From: JANQOH01 sp965201115
Lineage (GTDB): Bacteria > Pseudomonadota > Alphaproteobacteria > UBA7887
DNA length: 64,000 nt
Reading direction: 5' to 3'
Assembly (NCBI GenBank): GCA_965201115.1
Contig: OZ241745.1
Span: 1,860,001-1,924,000, forward strand
The notes under the pieces are model-generated. The model made no database searches and had not been told where the DNA came from. It saw only the letters and a program-made list of their open reading frames with translations. Below, in pieces: positions 51,930 to 61,941 of this stretch. Position 1 is the first letter of the stretch, and every line of letters starts with the position of its first letter. Position numbers and translations under genes: made by a program.

Positions 51930-53053
51930 GCGCCGGCGGCCCCGCCTTCACCGTCGGCGTGGAGGAGGAGTACTACCTGGTGGACGCCGCCACCGGCGAC
52001 CTCGTGCCCGAGGCGCCGGAGGGGCTGCTTGCGGAATGCGAGCGCCGCCTGCCGGGGCAGGTCTCGCCGGAGTTCCTGCAAACGCAGATCGAGGTTGCTA
52101 CGCGCGTTTGCGCGAACATGGCGCAAGTGCGCGCGGAGCTCGTGCGCCTGCGCGGCGAGATCGCCGAGGCGGCGGGCAAGCGCGGGCTCGCCATCGTCGC
52201 CGCCTCGACGCATCCGTTCGGCGCGTGGCAGAAGCAGCGGCCGACGCCGCGCCCGCGCTACAGCGAGCTCGACGCCGAATATCGCGGCCCCGCGCGGCGG
52301 CTGCTGATCTGCGGCATGCATGTACATGTGGGCATCCAGCCCGACGAGCTGCGCATCGACCTGATGAACCAGTTCGCCTATTTCCTGCCGCATCTGCTGA
52401 CACTCACCGCATCGTCGCCGTTTTGGGAGGGCGAGGACACGGGGCTGGCCTCTTACCGGCTTACGGTGTGGGACGCCCTGCCGCGCACCGGGCTGCCCCC
52501 GCGGCTGGCGAGCTGGCACGAGTTCGAGGCGCTGGTCGCGAGCCTGATCGCGGCGGAGGCTATCGAGGACGGCACGAAGTTGTGGTGGGACGTGCGTCCG
52601 AGCGCGCGCTTCCCGACGCTGGAGGCGCGCATTTTCGACCTGTGTACGCGCGTCGAGGACGCGGTGTGCGTGGCGGCGCTCACGCAATGCGTCATGCGGA
52701 TGCTGTGGCGGCTGCGCCGGCGCAATCAGCGCTTCCGCATCTACCCGACGGCGCTGGTGGCGGAAAACCGCTGGCGCGCCATGCGCCACGGAGCGGATCG
52801 CGGGTTGATCGATTTCGGCGAATCGCGCGTCAAGCCGATGAGCGTGCTGATCGAGGAGCTGCTGGAGATGATCGCCGAGGACGCCGAAGCGCTGGGCTGC
52901 GCAAGCGAAGTGCAACACGCCCGCGCCATTGTGCGCGATGGCGCTTCCGCCCACCGCCAGCGCGCCGCCTGGCGCGCCGCCGGCGGCGGCAAGGACGCCG
53001 CCCGCAAGGTCGTCGCCATGCTCATGCGCGAAACGCTGCTCGGCGTGAAGTAA
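51926..53053 (+). CDS. Carboxylate-amine ligase, GCS2/YbdK family
   Basis: 375 aa, starting at the GTG that overlaps the previous stop. FTVGVEEEYYLVDAATGDLV is the ATP/Mg-binding start of the glutamate-cysteine ligase type 2 group. ICGMHVHVGIQPDELR and KLWWDVRPSARFPTLEARIF follow. It joins a carboxylate to an amine with ATP, substrate unknown. It is translationally coupled to the formylglutamate amidohydrolase-like gene. Confidence 0.87.
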   Translation: MSAGGPAFTVGVEEEYYLVDAATGDLVPEAPEGLLAECERRLPGQVSPEFLQTQIEVATRVCANMAQVRAELVRLRGEIAEAAGKRGLAIVAASTHPFGAWQKQRPTPRPRYSELDAEYRGPARRLLICGMHVHVGIQPDELRIDLMNQFAYFLPHLLTLTASSPFWEGEDTGLASYRLTVWDALPRTGLPPRLASWHEFEALVASLIAAEAIEDGTKLWWDVRPSARFPTLEARIFDLCTRVEDAVCVAALTQCVMRMLWRLRRRNQRFRIYPTALVAENRWRAMRHGADRGLIDFGESRVKPMSVLIEELLEMIAEDAEALGCASEVQHARAIVRDGASAHRQRAAWRAAGGGKDAARKVVAMLMRETLLGVK

Positions 53054-53169
53054 CGCCCCGGACCGCCGCGCCTCGCCGGCGTTGTCTTCTCCAGCGATCC
53101 ACCCGCATGGCGGCGGGGCGCGGACGGTCCCGGGAAATGAATCGATGCCACGACCTTGGGTATAACGAA

Positions 53170-53454
53170 ATGATTCTGTCGTTCGCAGACAAGCGCACGG
53201 AGCGCGTGTTCGAAGGGCAGCGGGAAAAAACCCTGCCCGCCGATGTCGCGGAGCGGGCGCGGGTAAAACTCGGCCGAATCGACGATGCCGACGAAATCGA
53301 CGACCTTCGCACTCCGCCGGGGAACCGTTTGGAAAGATTGACAGGCGACCGTAACGGCCAATACAGTATCCGCGTTAACCGCAGATGGCGTATCTGTTTC
53401 GTGTTCGGGAACGCCAATGCTTCGCGGGTCGAGTTAAACGCGCATTACGGCTGA
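53170..53454 (+). CDS. higB: HigB-type toxin (RelE superfamily)
   Basis: 94 aa from the ATG at 53170 (MILSFADKRTERVFEGQREK), the usual HigB start. PPGNRLERLTGDRNGQYSIR and RRWRICFVFGNA make up the RNase core. It cleaves mRNA at the ribosome until bound by HigA, whose gene follows 36 bases downstream. An ATG at 53137 would add 11 residues but these lack homology. Confidence 0.88.
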   Translation: MILSFADKRTERVFEGQREKTLPADVAERARVKLGRIDDADEIDDLRTPPGNRLERLTGDRNGQYSIRVNRRWRICFVFGNANASRVELNAHYG

Positions 53455-53490
53455 TTCGACCGCCCGCGGCGCTGCAAGGAGACGATCGCC

Positions 53491-53808
53491 ATGCCCCGCA
53501 TACCCAAATATCGCGTCGCGACGCATCCGGGCCTTTTCCTGCGCGAGCAAATCGAGGAGATGGGGCTGACGGCGCGCGATGTCGCCGGCGACACCGGCTT
53601 GCCCGAGGCCCTTCTGTGCGAGATCGTTCGCGAACGGCACGGGGTGAGCGCAGAAACCGCCATCGCGCTCGGCGAGTATTTCGGGCAGACACCGCAATTC
53701 TGGATGAACGCGCAGATGGGCTGGGAACTGTCGAAGGAACTGCTTGAGAACGGCGCGCGCATTCGCGCGCGCGTGCGGCGGCGCGTAACCGACCGCACGG
53801 CGGCCTGA
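53491..53808 (+). CDS. higA: HigA-type antitoxin (XRE family)
   Basis: 105 aa. HPGLFLREQIEEMGLTARDV starts the helix-turn-helix, followed by GLPEALLCEIVRERHGVSAE and LGEYFGQTPQFWMNAQMGWE, the HigA signature. It binds HigB and represses the pair. The order toxin then antitoxin is normal for higBA. This pair is intact, unlike the YafQ and HEPN modules in the window. Confidence 0.9.
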   Translation: MPRIPKYRVATHPGLFLREQIEEMGLTARDVAGDTGLPEALLCEIVRERHGVSAETAIALGEYFGQTPQFWMNAQMGWELSKELLENGARIRARVRRRVTDRTAA

Positions 53809-53837
53809 ACCGCGCGCGCTCCAAGGGGAGGCGACAC

Positions 53838-54155
<318 letters not shown>

Positions 54156-54159
54156 CGCC

Positions 54160-54966
54160 ATGACCGGCGCGGGCGGCCGGAGCGACCTCGCGGTCGCGGT
54201 CGAGAACCATGTGGCGCTGGTCGAGATCCGGCGCCCGCCGCACAATTTCTTCGATCATGCGCTGATCGGCGCCATCGCCGATGCGTTCGAGGCGCTCGAC
54301 CGCGACCCGGCCTGCCGCGCGCTCGTTTTGGCGTCGGAAGGCAAGGCGTTTTGCGCCGGCGCGGATTTCGCCTCCGGCGGCGATTTCAGCGCCCGCGAAA
54401 GCGGCGCGAGCGGGGCGGAACCCCTCCGCGCGAACACGCTGTACCGTGAGGCGGTGCGCCTGTTCCGCACCGAAAAGCCCGTGGTCGCCGCCGTGCAGGG
54501 GGCGGCGGTGGGCGGCGGGCTGGGCTTGGCGTTGGTCGCCGACCTGCGCGTGGCCTGCCCGGAAACGCGCTTCTGCGCCAATTTCACCAAACTGGGCTTT
54601 CACCCCGGCTTCGGATTGACGGAAACGCTCCCGGCGCTGATCGGGCCGGGCAAGGCGGCGCTGATGTTCTATACGAGCCGGCGCGTAAAGGGCGACGACG
54701 CGTTCGCGATGGGCCTCGCCGACGCGCTGGTGGAGCGCGAGAACGTGCGCGCGGCGGCGCTGGCGCTGGCGGCGGAAATCGCCGAATGCGCGCCGCTCGG
54801 CCTGGTCGCGACCCGCGCGACCCTGCGCCGCGGCCTCGCCGACCGCGTCGCCGCCGCGACCGAACATGAGCTTGCCGAACAGACGCGGTTGCGCGCGACC
54901 GCCGATTTCGCCGAGGGCGTCGCCGCGATGGCCGCGCGCCGCGCGCCGAACTTCGCCGGCCGCTGA
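54160..54966 (+). CDS. Enoyl-CoA hydratase/isomerase
   Basis: 268 aa from the ATG at 54160. The oxyanion blocks are LASEGKAFCAGADFASGGDF and GAAVGGGLGLALVADLRVAC. ANFTKLGFHPGFGLTETLPA has the catalytic region, with FHPG where many have glutamate-containing motifs, so the catalytic details may vary. It starts an acyl-CoA cluster with two dehydrogenases downstream and acts on an unsaturated acyl-CoA. Confidence 0.85.
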   Translation: MTGAGGRSDLAVAVENHVALVEIRRPPHNFFDHALIGAIADAFEALDRDPACRALVLASEGKAFCAGADFASGGDFSARESGASGAEPLRANTLYREAVRLFRTEKPVVAAVQGAAVGGGLGLALVADLRVACPETRFCANFTKLGFHPGFGLTETLPALIGPGKAALMFYTSRRVKGDDAFAMGLADALVERENVRAAALALAAEIAECAPLGLVATRATLRRGLADRVAAATEHELAEQTRLRATADFAEGVAAMAARRAPNFAGR

Positions 54967-55003
54967 TGCCGCCGCGAACCTGCGGGGGCGCGCGCGTCGA
55001 ACC

Positions 55004-56086
55004 ATGAGCGCGGCCGACAACGTTCTCCTCGATTCGGTAACGCGGATATTCCGCGATCTCGCCGATCCGCGCGCGGCCGGCGCCGGCGGCGATGATTGGC
55101 GCGCAAGGCTTTGGCCCGCGCTGGAGGACTCGGGCGTTTCGCGCGCTTGGATTCCCGAATCCGTCGGCGGCGCGGGGGCGGACATGGCCGACGGTTTCGC
55201 TGTCCTGCGCCGCGCCGGGGCGTTCGCGCTCGCCGCGCCGCTCGCGGAAACCCTCGTCGCCGGCTGGCTGCTTGCGCGCGCCGGGCTGGCCGTTCCGCCC
55301 GGCCCGCTCGCTGTCGCCGCAGCGGGCGCGGACGATGGCGCGGCGCTCGATTCGGAAGCGCGTCTGCGCGGCGCGGCGCCGGCGGTCGCCTTCGCCGCAG
55401 CAGCGGATCGTTTCGCCGCGCTTGCCGGCGACGGCCGCGTCGCGCTGGTCGCGCGCGCGGAATGCCGGATCGCGGAAGGCGCGAATCTCGCGGGCGAGCC
55501 GCGCAACGACGTGACGTTCGACGGCGCGCGCCCGGAGGCCATCGGCCCGCGCCGGGTTGCGGCGCGCGATCTGCGCGCGGTGGGCGCCGTCGCGCGCGCC
55601 GCGCAAATGGCCGGCGCGCTGGAAGCGATACTCGACGTCACGGTCGAGCACGCCAGGGGCCGCGCGGCGTTCGGGCGGCCCATCGCGAAATTTCAGGCGG
55701 TCCAGCACGAGCTGGCGAAACTCGCGGGCGAGGCCGCCGCCGCCGACGCCGCCGCGGGCGCGGCGGCGGACGCGATTTCCGCTCACGGCGGCGCGCCCGC
55801 GCGCTTCGGCGACCGGATATGGATGGAAGCCGCGTGCGCCAAGATCCGCGTCGGCGAGGCGGCCGGCGCCGGCGCCGCCATCGCTCATCAGATGCACGGC
55901 GCCATCGGCTTTACCGAGGAATACGTTCTGCACCGCCATACCCGCCGCCTGTGGTCGTGGCGCGACGATTTCGGTTCGGAAAGCGTTTGGGCCGCCGAGC
56001 TCGGACGCATGGCCGCCGCCGCGGGCGCCGACGAGTTCTGGCCCGTCCTGACCCGGCCTTGGGCGGCGGAGGCCGCGGCGCCGTGA
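55004..56086 (+). CDS. Acyl-CoA dehydrogenase, divergent (small) subunit-like
   Basis: 360 aa. The N-terminal half is poorly conserved and lacks the normal TEPGAGSD block. The C-terminal half has the family core HARGRAAFGRPIAKFQAVQH and AIAHQMHGAIGFTEEYVLHR. This is typical of the partner subunit of heteromeric acyl-CoA dehydrogenases. It ends in GTGA overlap with the larger neighbour, which supports a two-subunit enzyme. Confidence 0.82.
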   Translation: MSAADNVLLDSVTRIFRDLADPRAAGAGGDDWRARLWPALEDSGVSRAWIPESVGGAGADMADGFAVLRRAGAFALAAPLAETLVAGWLLARAGLAVPPGPLAVAAAGADDGAALDSEARLRGAAPAVAFAAAADRFAALAGDGRVALVARAECRIAEGANLAGEPRNDVTFDGARPEAIGPRRVAARDLRAVGAVARAAQMAGALEAILDVTVEHARGRAAFGRPIAKFQAVQHELAKLAGEAAAADAAAGAAADAISAHGGAPARFGDRIWMEAACAKIRVGEAAGAGAAIAHQMHGAIGFTEEYVLHRHTRRLWSWRDDFGSESVWAAELGRMAAAAGADEFWPVLTRPWAAEAAAP

Positions 56087-57237
56087 CGGCCCCGCTGAAC
56101 TTCGCCCCGGTCCGCCTGCCCCCGGAGGCCGAAAGGCTGCGCGCCGGAGTGCGCGCGTTCCTGGCCGGGGAGATCGCCTCGGGGGCCATCGACCCGGCCG
56201 GGGGCGGCGCGTTCGACCGCGAGTTCAGCCGGCGCGTCGGCGCGCGCGGCTGGATCGGCATGACGTGGCCCGGGCGTTACGGCGGGCGGGAGCGCAGTTT
56301 CCTCGAACGCCATGTCGTCGGCGAGGAAATGCTGGCCGCCAACGCGCCGACGCAGGCGCATTTCGTCGCCGATCGGCAGTCCGGCCCGATGCTGCTGCGC
56401 TACGCCGACGAGGAGACGAAGCGCGCGATACTGCCGCGCATCGCGCGCGGAGAATGCGCGTTCTGTATCGGCATGAGCGAGCCCGAATCGGGCTCCGACC
56501 TGTTCGCGGCGAAGGCCCGCGCCGAACCGGCGCCGGGCGGCGGCTGGACACTGACCGGGCGCAAGGTATGGACCAGCTACGCGCACCGCGCCGACTACAT
56601 GATCGGCCTGTTCCGCACCGCGCCGCCGACCGAAACCGACCGCCGTTACGGGCTGAGCCAGTTCCTGATCGACATGTCGGCGCCCGGCATCGAGGTGACG
56701 CCGATACGCTTCATGACCGGCGGCCACGAGTTCAACGAGGTGGCGTTCGACGGCGCGCGCGTCCCCGCTAACGCGCTGCTCGGCGAGCCCGGCATGGCGT
56801 GGAAACAGGCGACGAGCGAACTCGCGTTCGAGCGCAGCGGCCCGGAGCGCTTTCTCGAAACCTACCGGGCGCTGGAGGGGCTTGTCCGTCTTATCGGGCG
56901 CGACCCCGATCTGCGCGCCGCCGAGGGGCTTGGACGGTTGACCGCGCAGCTCAACACCCTGCGCCGCATGTCGATCGCCGTCGCCGGCATGCTCGCCGAG
57001 GGCAGGGAGCCGGCGCTGGAGGCGTCGCTGGTCAAGGACCTGGGCGCGAACTGGGCGCAGGCGCTCCCCGCCGCGGCGCGCGCGCTGGCCGCTTTCGCCG
57101 ATTGCGCCGGGGAGAACCGCCCGGGGTTCGACGCCATGCTGGCCCACGCCACGCTGATCGCGCCGAAACTCACCATCCAGGGCGGAACGCGGGAGATCCT
57201 GCGCGGCATCGTCGCGCGCGGCCTGGGCCTGCGTTAA
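56083..57237 (+). CDS. Acyl-CoA dehydrogenase, catalytic subunit-like
   Basis: 384 aa, starting at the GTG that overlaps the previous stop. GMSEPESGSDLFAAKARAEP is the FAD/substrate-binding block, and GRKVWTSYAHRADYMIGLFR and LTIQGGTREILRGIVARGLG finish the fold. With the preceding gene it likely forms a heterodimer acting on a branched, aromatic or steroid-like acyl-CoA; the substrate is inferred from the arrangement only. Confidence 0.85.
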   Translation: MTAPLNFAPVRLPPEAERLRAGVRAFLAGEIASGAIDPAGGGAFDREFSRRVGARGWIGMTWPGRYGGRERSFLERHVVGEEMLAANAPTQAHFVADRQSGPMLLRYADEETKRAILPRIARGECAFCIGMSEPESGSDLFAAKARAEPAPGGGWTLTGRKVWTSYAHRADYMIGLFRTAPPTETDRRYGLSQFLIDMSAPGIEVTPIRFMTGGHEFNEVAFDGARVPANALLGEPGMAWKQATSELAFERSGPERFLETYRALEGLVRLIGRDPDLRAAEGLGRLTAQLNTLRRMSIAVAGMLAEGREPALEASLVKDLGANWAQALPAAARALAAFADCAGENRPGFDAMLAHATLIAPKLTIQGGTREILRGIVARGLGLR

Positions 57238-57246
57238 GGCGCGCGG

Positions 57247-57305
57247 CTTCCCGGGTGTGCGGGCGGGGACGCTTGCGGTCCCGGGAAGTTCGTTCGCGCC
57301 TCCGG
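57247..57305 (-). repeat. Degenerate REP-like palindromic unit
   Basis: CTTCCCGGGTGTGCGGGCGG, GGTCCCGGGAAG and TTCGCGCCTCCGGCGCG echo the unit seen elsewhere but the central stem is changed. It lies between the acyl-CoA dehydrogenase and the split surface lipoprotein, which converge here, and may serve as a bidirectional terminator-like hairpin. Confidence 0.5.
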
Positions 57306-59212
57306 CGCGGGCGGCCGAACCTGACGAGCGATATCGACAGCCGCCGGCGTCACTCGCCGCAGTCGGTGCAGGCGGCGCCGAAACTGCCGATCAGGCCGGC
57401 GTAGTCGTTGTTGTAGTGCTTCCCCGGAACCCACCATGTGCCTGCGGTCTCAAGGTCGTCTCGCGGGCCGTAGAACGCGCCCTCGAACCCGCCTCTATCC
57501 CAAGCTTCGGCCATTGGGTACGTTCCGTTGCCGTCCGTTCTCGGCTCGGGCGTCGATTCCGGCCTTACGTCGCCCTCGTAGCTGCCGTCGGCAGCTATGT
57601 CGGCCTCGAGATTGAGCGTACCGTGGATGATCTCGTGGGCCGCCGCAACATCGGCGGTTTGCCGGTCGGTCCAACCGGCGCCGATTCTGGGAGAATATTC
57701 CATGCCGGAGATCGCGCCCTCGATCTTGTTGGCGTCGGCGGTGGCGAACCCCCCGGCGCAACCGCCTCCGCCGATGCAGGCGGTGAGCGCAATGTCGCCG
57801 CGCAGGCGAATCATCCGGTCGATGTGGTTCGAGTCGCATCGAGTCGTTCCGGCCGCGCCGCAGTTACTGAGCCGATCGACGCCTCTCGTTACGTCCGCAT
57901 ATGCGGGCATCAGAATCCAGCCCGAGGTCTTGCCCGCGAAGGTTGCGGCGATCGAGTCCTCCGTCGGCGGCGGAACGGAGGGCGTCGCCGTGGGGCTGCC
58001 CTCCGGGTCAACGTCGAAGGCGTCGAACCCGTAGTGGAAGGTGTGTATGCGGCCGGGCCGGGGCGTGGCGGTATTGTAGTCGATGAAGCGGAACAGCCCG
58101 TAGGCGGCGTAACGCAGATAGCGTTGAACGTCGTCCGCCGTGTCCTCCGTTCCGTCCGGCCCGGCGGCCGCGCCGGCGTGGTTCGACAGAAACGCCTCGT
58201 AAACGCCCGCCCGGACATCGATGGGCCGGTCGGCGAGGGAGACGTATAGATTGTCCCCGTCGGCGTCGGTTTTCGGCGTCACGCCGTCCGCCTCCATCCA
58301 CCGGTAATTCCCCTCCGCCTCGGTTGTCGTGACCGGGTTTCCGTCGTCGTCGCGGACGAGGTCCCTCTTCGGGCTCGGCGTGTCCATGAGCCACCAGTAG
58401 CCGCGCTCGCCGTAAGGATCGGGCGACGGCGCCCCGAAGGAGATTTCGATGTCGTTGGTAATCTTGTTGTCGTGCTCCAGGTCGTCCTCGACCCGGCCTT
58501 TCGCGGCGAAGGGCTCGAGGTCGCCGAAAATGAGCGCGCCATCGTCGGTACCGCCGAAAGACATGGAGAAGCCGCGCTCGTCGTCGTAATAGCGGAACGA
58601 GGCCTGCGGAATCGCGTCCCAGTTCTTCCACGTCACGTCGTTATCGTCAGTGGCCCTGATGAGGCCGTCCTCGGCGGCGGAGCCGGCGGCGCGGCTGGGA
58701 GCGAACCGATAGTCCGTGCGCCGGCCCTGGATTATCAGCCTGTCCTGGCGGCCGTATCCGCCCACATGGGCCGCAAGTATGCGGTCCCCCATGTCCACGC
58801 CGGCGGTGGCGCCCGCGTACGCGGCGTCCGCCCGGGCCCGCGTGGCGCGCAGCCCGCCGCGGAAGACCGTTCCCCGTCCGGGGAAGCGCGCCGTCGCCGG
58901 ATTGTCCGTGCCCAGGACGGACGGCGAGCCTTCGACATGTCCGGGCGGCCGGGGCATCTCCATGGGCGTGTACGTGCCGCCGGTGGCGGTGTATCCGGTT
59001 TGAGCGCTGGAGCTGCCCCGCGGGTCGAAACCTTCGTGGAAGGCGATTGCGGCGTCGGGCATGCGCCGCGTCGCCGCGATCTTCGCGCCGCGGGGTTGCC
59101 GAAGCGTTTCGATGTTCTCGCCGAAGGCCAGGGTTTCGTCGTCGAGTTGCGTTTCCAGCGCGGCGTTTCTCGTCTCCAGCGCGGCTTTCTCCGTTTCCAG
59201 CGCTGTTTTTTC

Positions 59213-61089
59213 GTAAGCGTCCGGTTATGGGGCTATTGGGTTTTTACGGTGGTGTTTTGTGTTTCCAGTTCCACGGCATGAGTTCGTGGATTCGGTTTGT
59301 TTTGTAGTCCTGGATACGATTGAGTGTGTCTGCGATCCATGCTCGTGGGTCGACGCCGTTTAGTTTTGCGGTTTCGATGAGCGTGTATGCGGTTGCGGCG
59401 GTTGCGCCGCCGGCTTCGGAGCCGACGAAGAGCCAGTTTTTGCGTCCGAGGGCGACGCCGCGGATGGCGCGTTCGGCAGTATTGTTGTCGAGTTCGAGCG
59501 TTCCGTTGTCGAGCCATGGGCGCAGGCGGGCCAGTCGCGCGCGTGCATAGCGGATGGCGCCGGCCAGCGGCGTCCTGGCGGGTATGTTCGGGCTCTGTCG
59601 GGCGAGCCATGTTTCGAGGTCGTCGAAGAGGGGCCTGGCCCTGGCCTGGCGGATACGGACGCGCTCTTCGGGCGTTTGCCCGCGAGCTTCGGCCTCGACG
59701 GCGTACAAGGCGGCGATGCGCTCGACGGCTTCCCTGGCGACCGGCGCGCCCCGATTGTGCGCGAGGTCGACGAACTTGCGCCGGACATGGGCCATGCAGG
59801 GGGCTTCGCGGATGCGGCCTGTGCGGTAGAGTTCCGCGAACCCGGCATAGCCGTCGGCGTGCATCCAGCCCTTGAAGCCGGCGAGGTGTCGGCGCGGATT
59901 CTCGCCCTTGCGGTTGGCGCTGAAGCGGTAGCAGGCGGCCGGCGGCGCGGTTCCGCGCCACGGTCGTTCGTCGCGGGCATAGACCCATAGCCGTGCAGTG
60001 CGGGTCTTGCCCCTGGCGCCTTCGCCGCGCGGGGTTTGCAGGCGCACCGTGGTATCGTCGGCGAAGATGGCGCCGCCAGCGCGCACATGGTTGCCGATCC
60101 CGTTGGCGACCGGCTCCAGCAAGGCGGCGCTCTTGCCGACCCATTCGGCCAGTGTCGAGCGGTCGAGGTCGATGCCGTCGCGGGCGAACATTTGCGCTTG
60201 GCGGTAGAGCGGGAGATGGTCGGCATATTTGCTCACCAGAACATGGGCAAGCAGGCCGGGTCCGGGGCGTCCGCGCTCGATGGGGCGCGGCGGCAGCGGC
60301 GCCTGGCAAAAGCGTGCGCAGGCGCGGCAGACCGTGCGCGGTCTCACGATGCGGTTGACTACGAAACGACCGGGTATGTACTCCAGTTCCTCGGTGACAT
60401 CCGCGCCGACGGTCTTGAGCGCGCCGCCGCAGGCCCCGCAGGGGCTTGCGGGTTCCAGCACCGTCTCGCGGCGCGGCAGACGGTCCGGCAACGGGCGGCG
60501 CTTGCGCCGCGGCGCGCGGGCGGCGGCGGGTTCGGGTTGCGGGGGCGGGCTTGCGGCGCGGACGATCTCTTCGTTCTCCAGCGCCAGTTGCAACTGCGCC
60601 AAGGCTTCCGAGCGCGCCCCGAAACGATGCCGGCGCATCCCCGCCAACTCGTGACGCAACTTCTCAATCAGGATATCGCGCGCCTTCAACGCCTCCGCGC
60701 GCGACCGCAGCGCTTCCTCGCGAGCCTGCAACTCGGCCGCCAGGGACGCCACCATGTCCTTCAGGCGGGCGGGATCGTCGGGGAGAGGCGCGGCGCGGTC
60801 AAGCATGAACGAACAATACCGACCCCAACCCCACAAGGCAAGCGCAAAATAGGAAATATCGAAAAAATATTTCCTCCCTGTGCCTCCCTCCCAAACGCTA
60901 TCCTGCCACCGCAAGCCGCCGCGTTCGAACCGGCCACCGCCAATCGACGCACTCATGCAGCAGCGACAACCGTGCAGGCATCGAAACAAGACCCCCATAC
61001 GAAGCCGACAGCCAAACAAAACGACCCCCGAAATACCGAAACCCATAAACATAACCGACAATGACCAAGCGGGATAACCGGACGCTTAC
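59213..61089 (-). mobile_element. IS66 family element, copy E
   Basis: 1877 bp, perfect inverted ends GTAAGCGTCCGGTTAT, target duplication GTTTTTTC at 59205-59212 and 61090-61097. It appears identical to copy B, 46 kb away in the same orientation. The inserted site is in the lipoprotein gene. Confidence 0.95.
59244..60806 (-). CDS. tnpC: IS66 transposase TnpC (copy E)
   Basis: 520 aa from the ATG at 60806, with the same sequence as the protein of copy B: coiled coil (LQAREEALRSRAEALKARD), Cys-rich segments and the full catalytic blocks ADDTTVRLQTP, HADGYAGF and LDNNTAERAIRG. It is probably active. Identity with copy B implies recent transposition. Confidence 0.92.
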   Translation of the reverse strand: MLDRAAPLPDDPARLKDMVASLAAELQAREEALRSRAEALKARDILIEKLRHELAGMRRHRFGARSEALAQLQLALENEEIVRAASPPPQPEPAAARAPRRKRRPLPDRLPRRETVLEPASPCGACGGALKTVGADVTEELEYIPGRFVVNRIVRPRTVCRACARFCQAPLPPRPIERGRPGPGLLAHVLVSKYADHLPLYRQAQMFARDGIDLDRSTLAEWVGKSAALLEPVANGIGNHVRAGGAIFADDTTVRLQTPRGEGARGKTRTARLWVYARDERPWRGTAPPAACYRFSANRKGENPRRHLAGFKGWMHADGYAGFAELYRTGRIREAPCMAHVRRKFVDLAHNRGAPVAREAVERIAALYAVEAEARGQTPEERVRIRQARARPLFDDLETWLARQSPNIPARTPLAGAIRYARARLARLRPWLDNGTLELDNNTAERAIRGVALGRKNWLFVGSEAGGATAATAYTLIETAKLNGVDPRAWIADTLNRIQDYKTNRIHELMPWNWKHKTPP

Positions 61090-61628
61090 GTTTTTTCCGT
61101 CTCCAGCGTCGTCACTCTGGCGTTGGCTGTCGCCAGTCGTTCCTCAAGTCCGGTCACCCGGGCGTTGGCTTCCGCGAGTTGCGTTCGCAGCGCCGCCGCT
61201 CCGTCGTTGGCGGTTTTCAGCTGCGCCTCCAGCGCGGTCGCCCGGGACCCGGCGGCGGCGAGTTGCGCTCGCAGCGCCGCCGCCCCGTCGTTGGCGGTTT
61301 TCAGTTGCGCCTCCAGCGCGGTCGCCCGGGCTCTGGCGGCTTGCAGTTGCCCCTCGAGCTCGGTCACGCGACCCTTGGCGGTCCGGAGTTCGGCGTCCAT
61401 GGCGGCCGCTTGGGCCGTCAGCTGCGCAATATCGGCGCGCGCCGCCTTTGCGTCCGCCTGCGCGGCGTCGCGCGCGGCCTCGACTCGTTCGAGTTCGGCT
61501 TTCTGCACTCCGCCGCCGACGCCGCCGCCGCAGGCGGCAAGACCGAGCACGGCACAGTACATCGATACGGACAACAACCGGAAATACATCGCTTCTCGCC
61601 TCCGTTCCGGGTTGAGGACGTAAAGGAG

Positions 61629-61640
61629 CCCCCCCCCCCC
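61629..61640 (-). repeat. Mononucleotide tract (12 C on plus, G12 in gene direction)
   Basis: A run of twelve identical bases, 40 bases before the lipoprotein ATG (61589) and about 50 bases after the putative promoter. Such tracts slip during replication; in Neisseria and other bacteria they cause phase variation of surface proteins. It does not lie within an open frame, so any effect would be on transcript leader or translation. Confidence 0.7.
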
Positions 61641-61689
61641 GGCGCGTTCCCGGCGAGATAGCGAGCGACTGCCCTGTCTTTACCGGGGC

Positions 61690-61717
61690 TATATATCGCC
61701 GCGTCCGGGTTTGTCAA
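61690..61717 (-). promoter_or_regulatory. Putative promoter of the split surface lipoprotein
   Basis: On the minus strand TTGACA (61712-61717) and TATATA (61690-61695) are separated by 16 bases. The predicted leader is about 95 bases and holds the G12 tract. GGAGG lies just before the lipoprotein start. Confidence 0.6.
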
Positions 61718-61765
61718 CAGCCTCCGCCGGATTTTTTCGTCGGCGTCGAGACGTGCGCGGCGCCG

Positions 61766-61901
61766 CTTCCCGGGTGCGCGGGCGTCTCGCCCGCACGTCT
61801 CGACCGCGCAAAGCTGCCCAGGAGGGTGCGCCGCTCGCGTTTCCCTCCCAACATCGCGCCCCGCAGGAACGTGCGGGCGAGACGCCCGCGCACCCGGGAA
61901 G
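61766..61901. repeat. Inverted pair of REP-like units (33-bp perfect arms)
   Basis: The arms at 61766-61798 and 61869-61901 are perfect reverse complements over 33 bases and enclose 70 bases; each arm also contains the small palindrome GCGGGCGAGACGCCCGC. The right unit continues with TCCGCGCCTTCGGCGCG. The structure could fold into a large cruciform. It lies between secF and the surface lipoprotein promoter, and may act as a boundary or terminator. Confidence 0.7.
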
Positions 61902-61941
61902 TCCGCGCCTTCGGCGCGAGCGTCGACATACCCGCCGCCGG

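Larger units (their letters stand above)
57350..61589 (-). pseudogene. Surface lipoprotein (coiled coil + TbpB-like C-terminus), split by IS66
   Basis: The 5' part (61589 to 61090) and 3' part (59204 to 57350) join, after removal of IS66 copy E and one GTTTTTTC copy, into 784 aa in frame. It starts with a lipoprotein signal ending LGLAACGGGVGGG. About 170 residues of coiled coil follow, with two 28-residue repeats (AALRAQLAAAGSRATALEAQ-like) and LETEKTALETEKAALETRNA across the insertion. The C-terminal part ends GGFEGAFYGPRDDLETAGTW ... GLIGSFGAAC, the TbpB-like barrel signature shared with the lipoprotein at 339. The intact gene would present a barrel on a long stalk. Now disrupted; the 5' fragment could still give a short lipoprotein. 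Confidence 0.85.
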
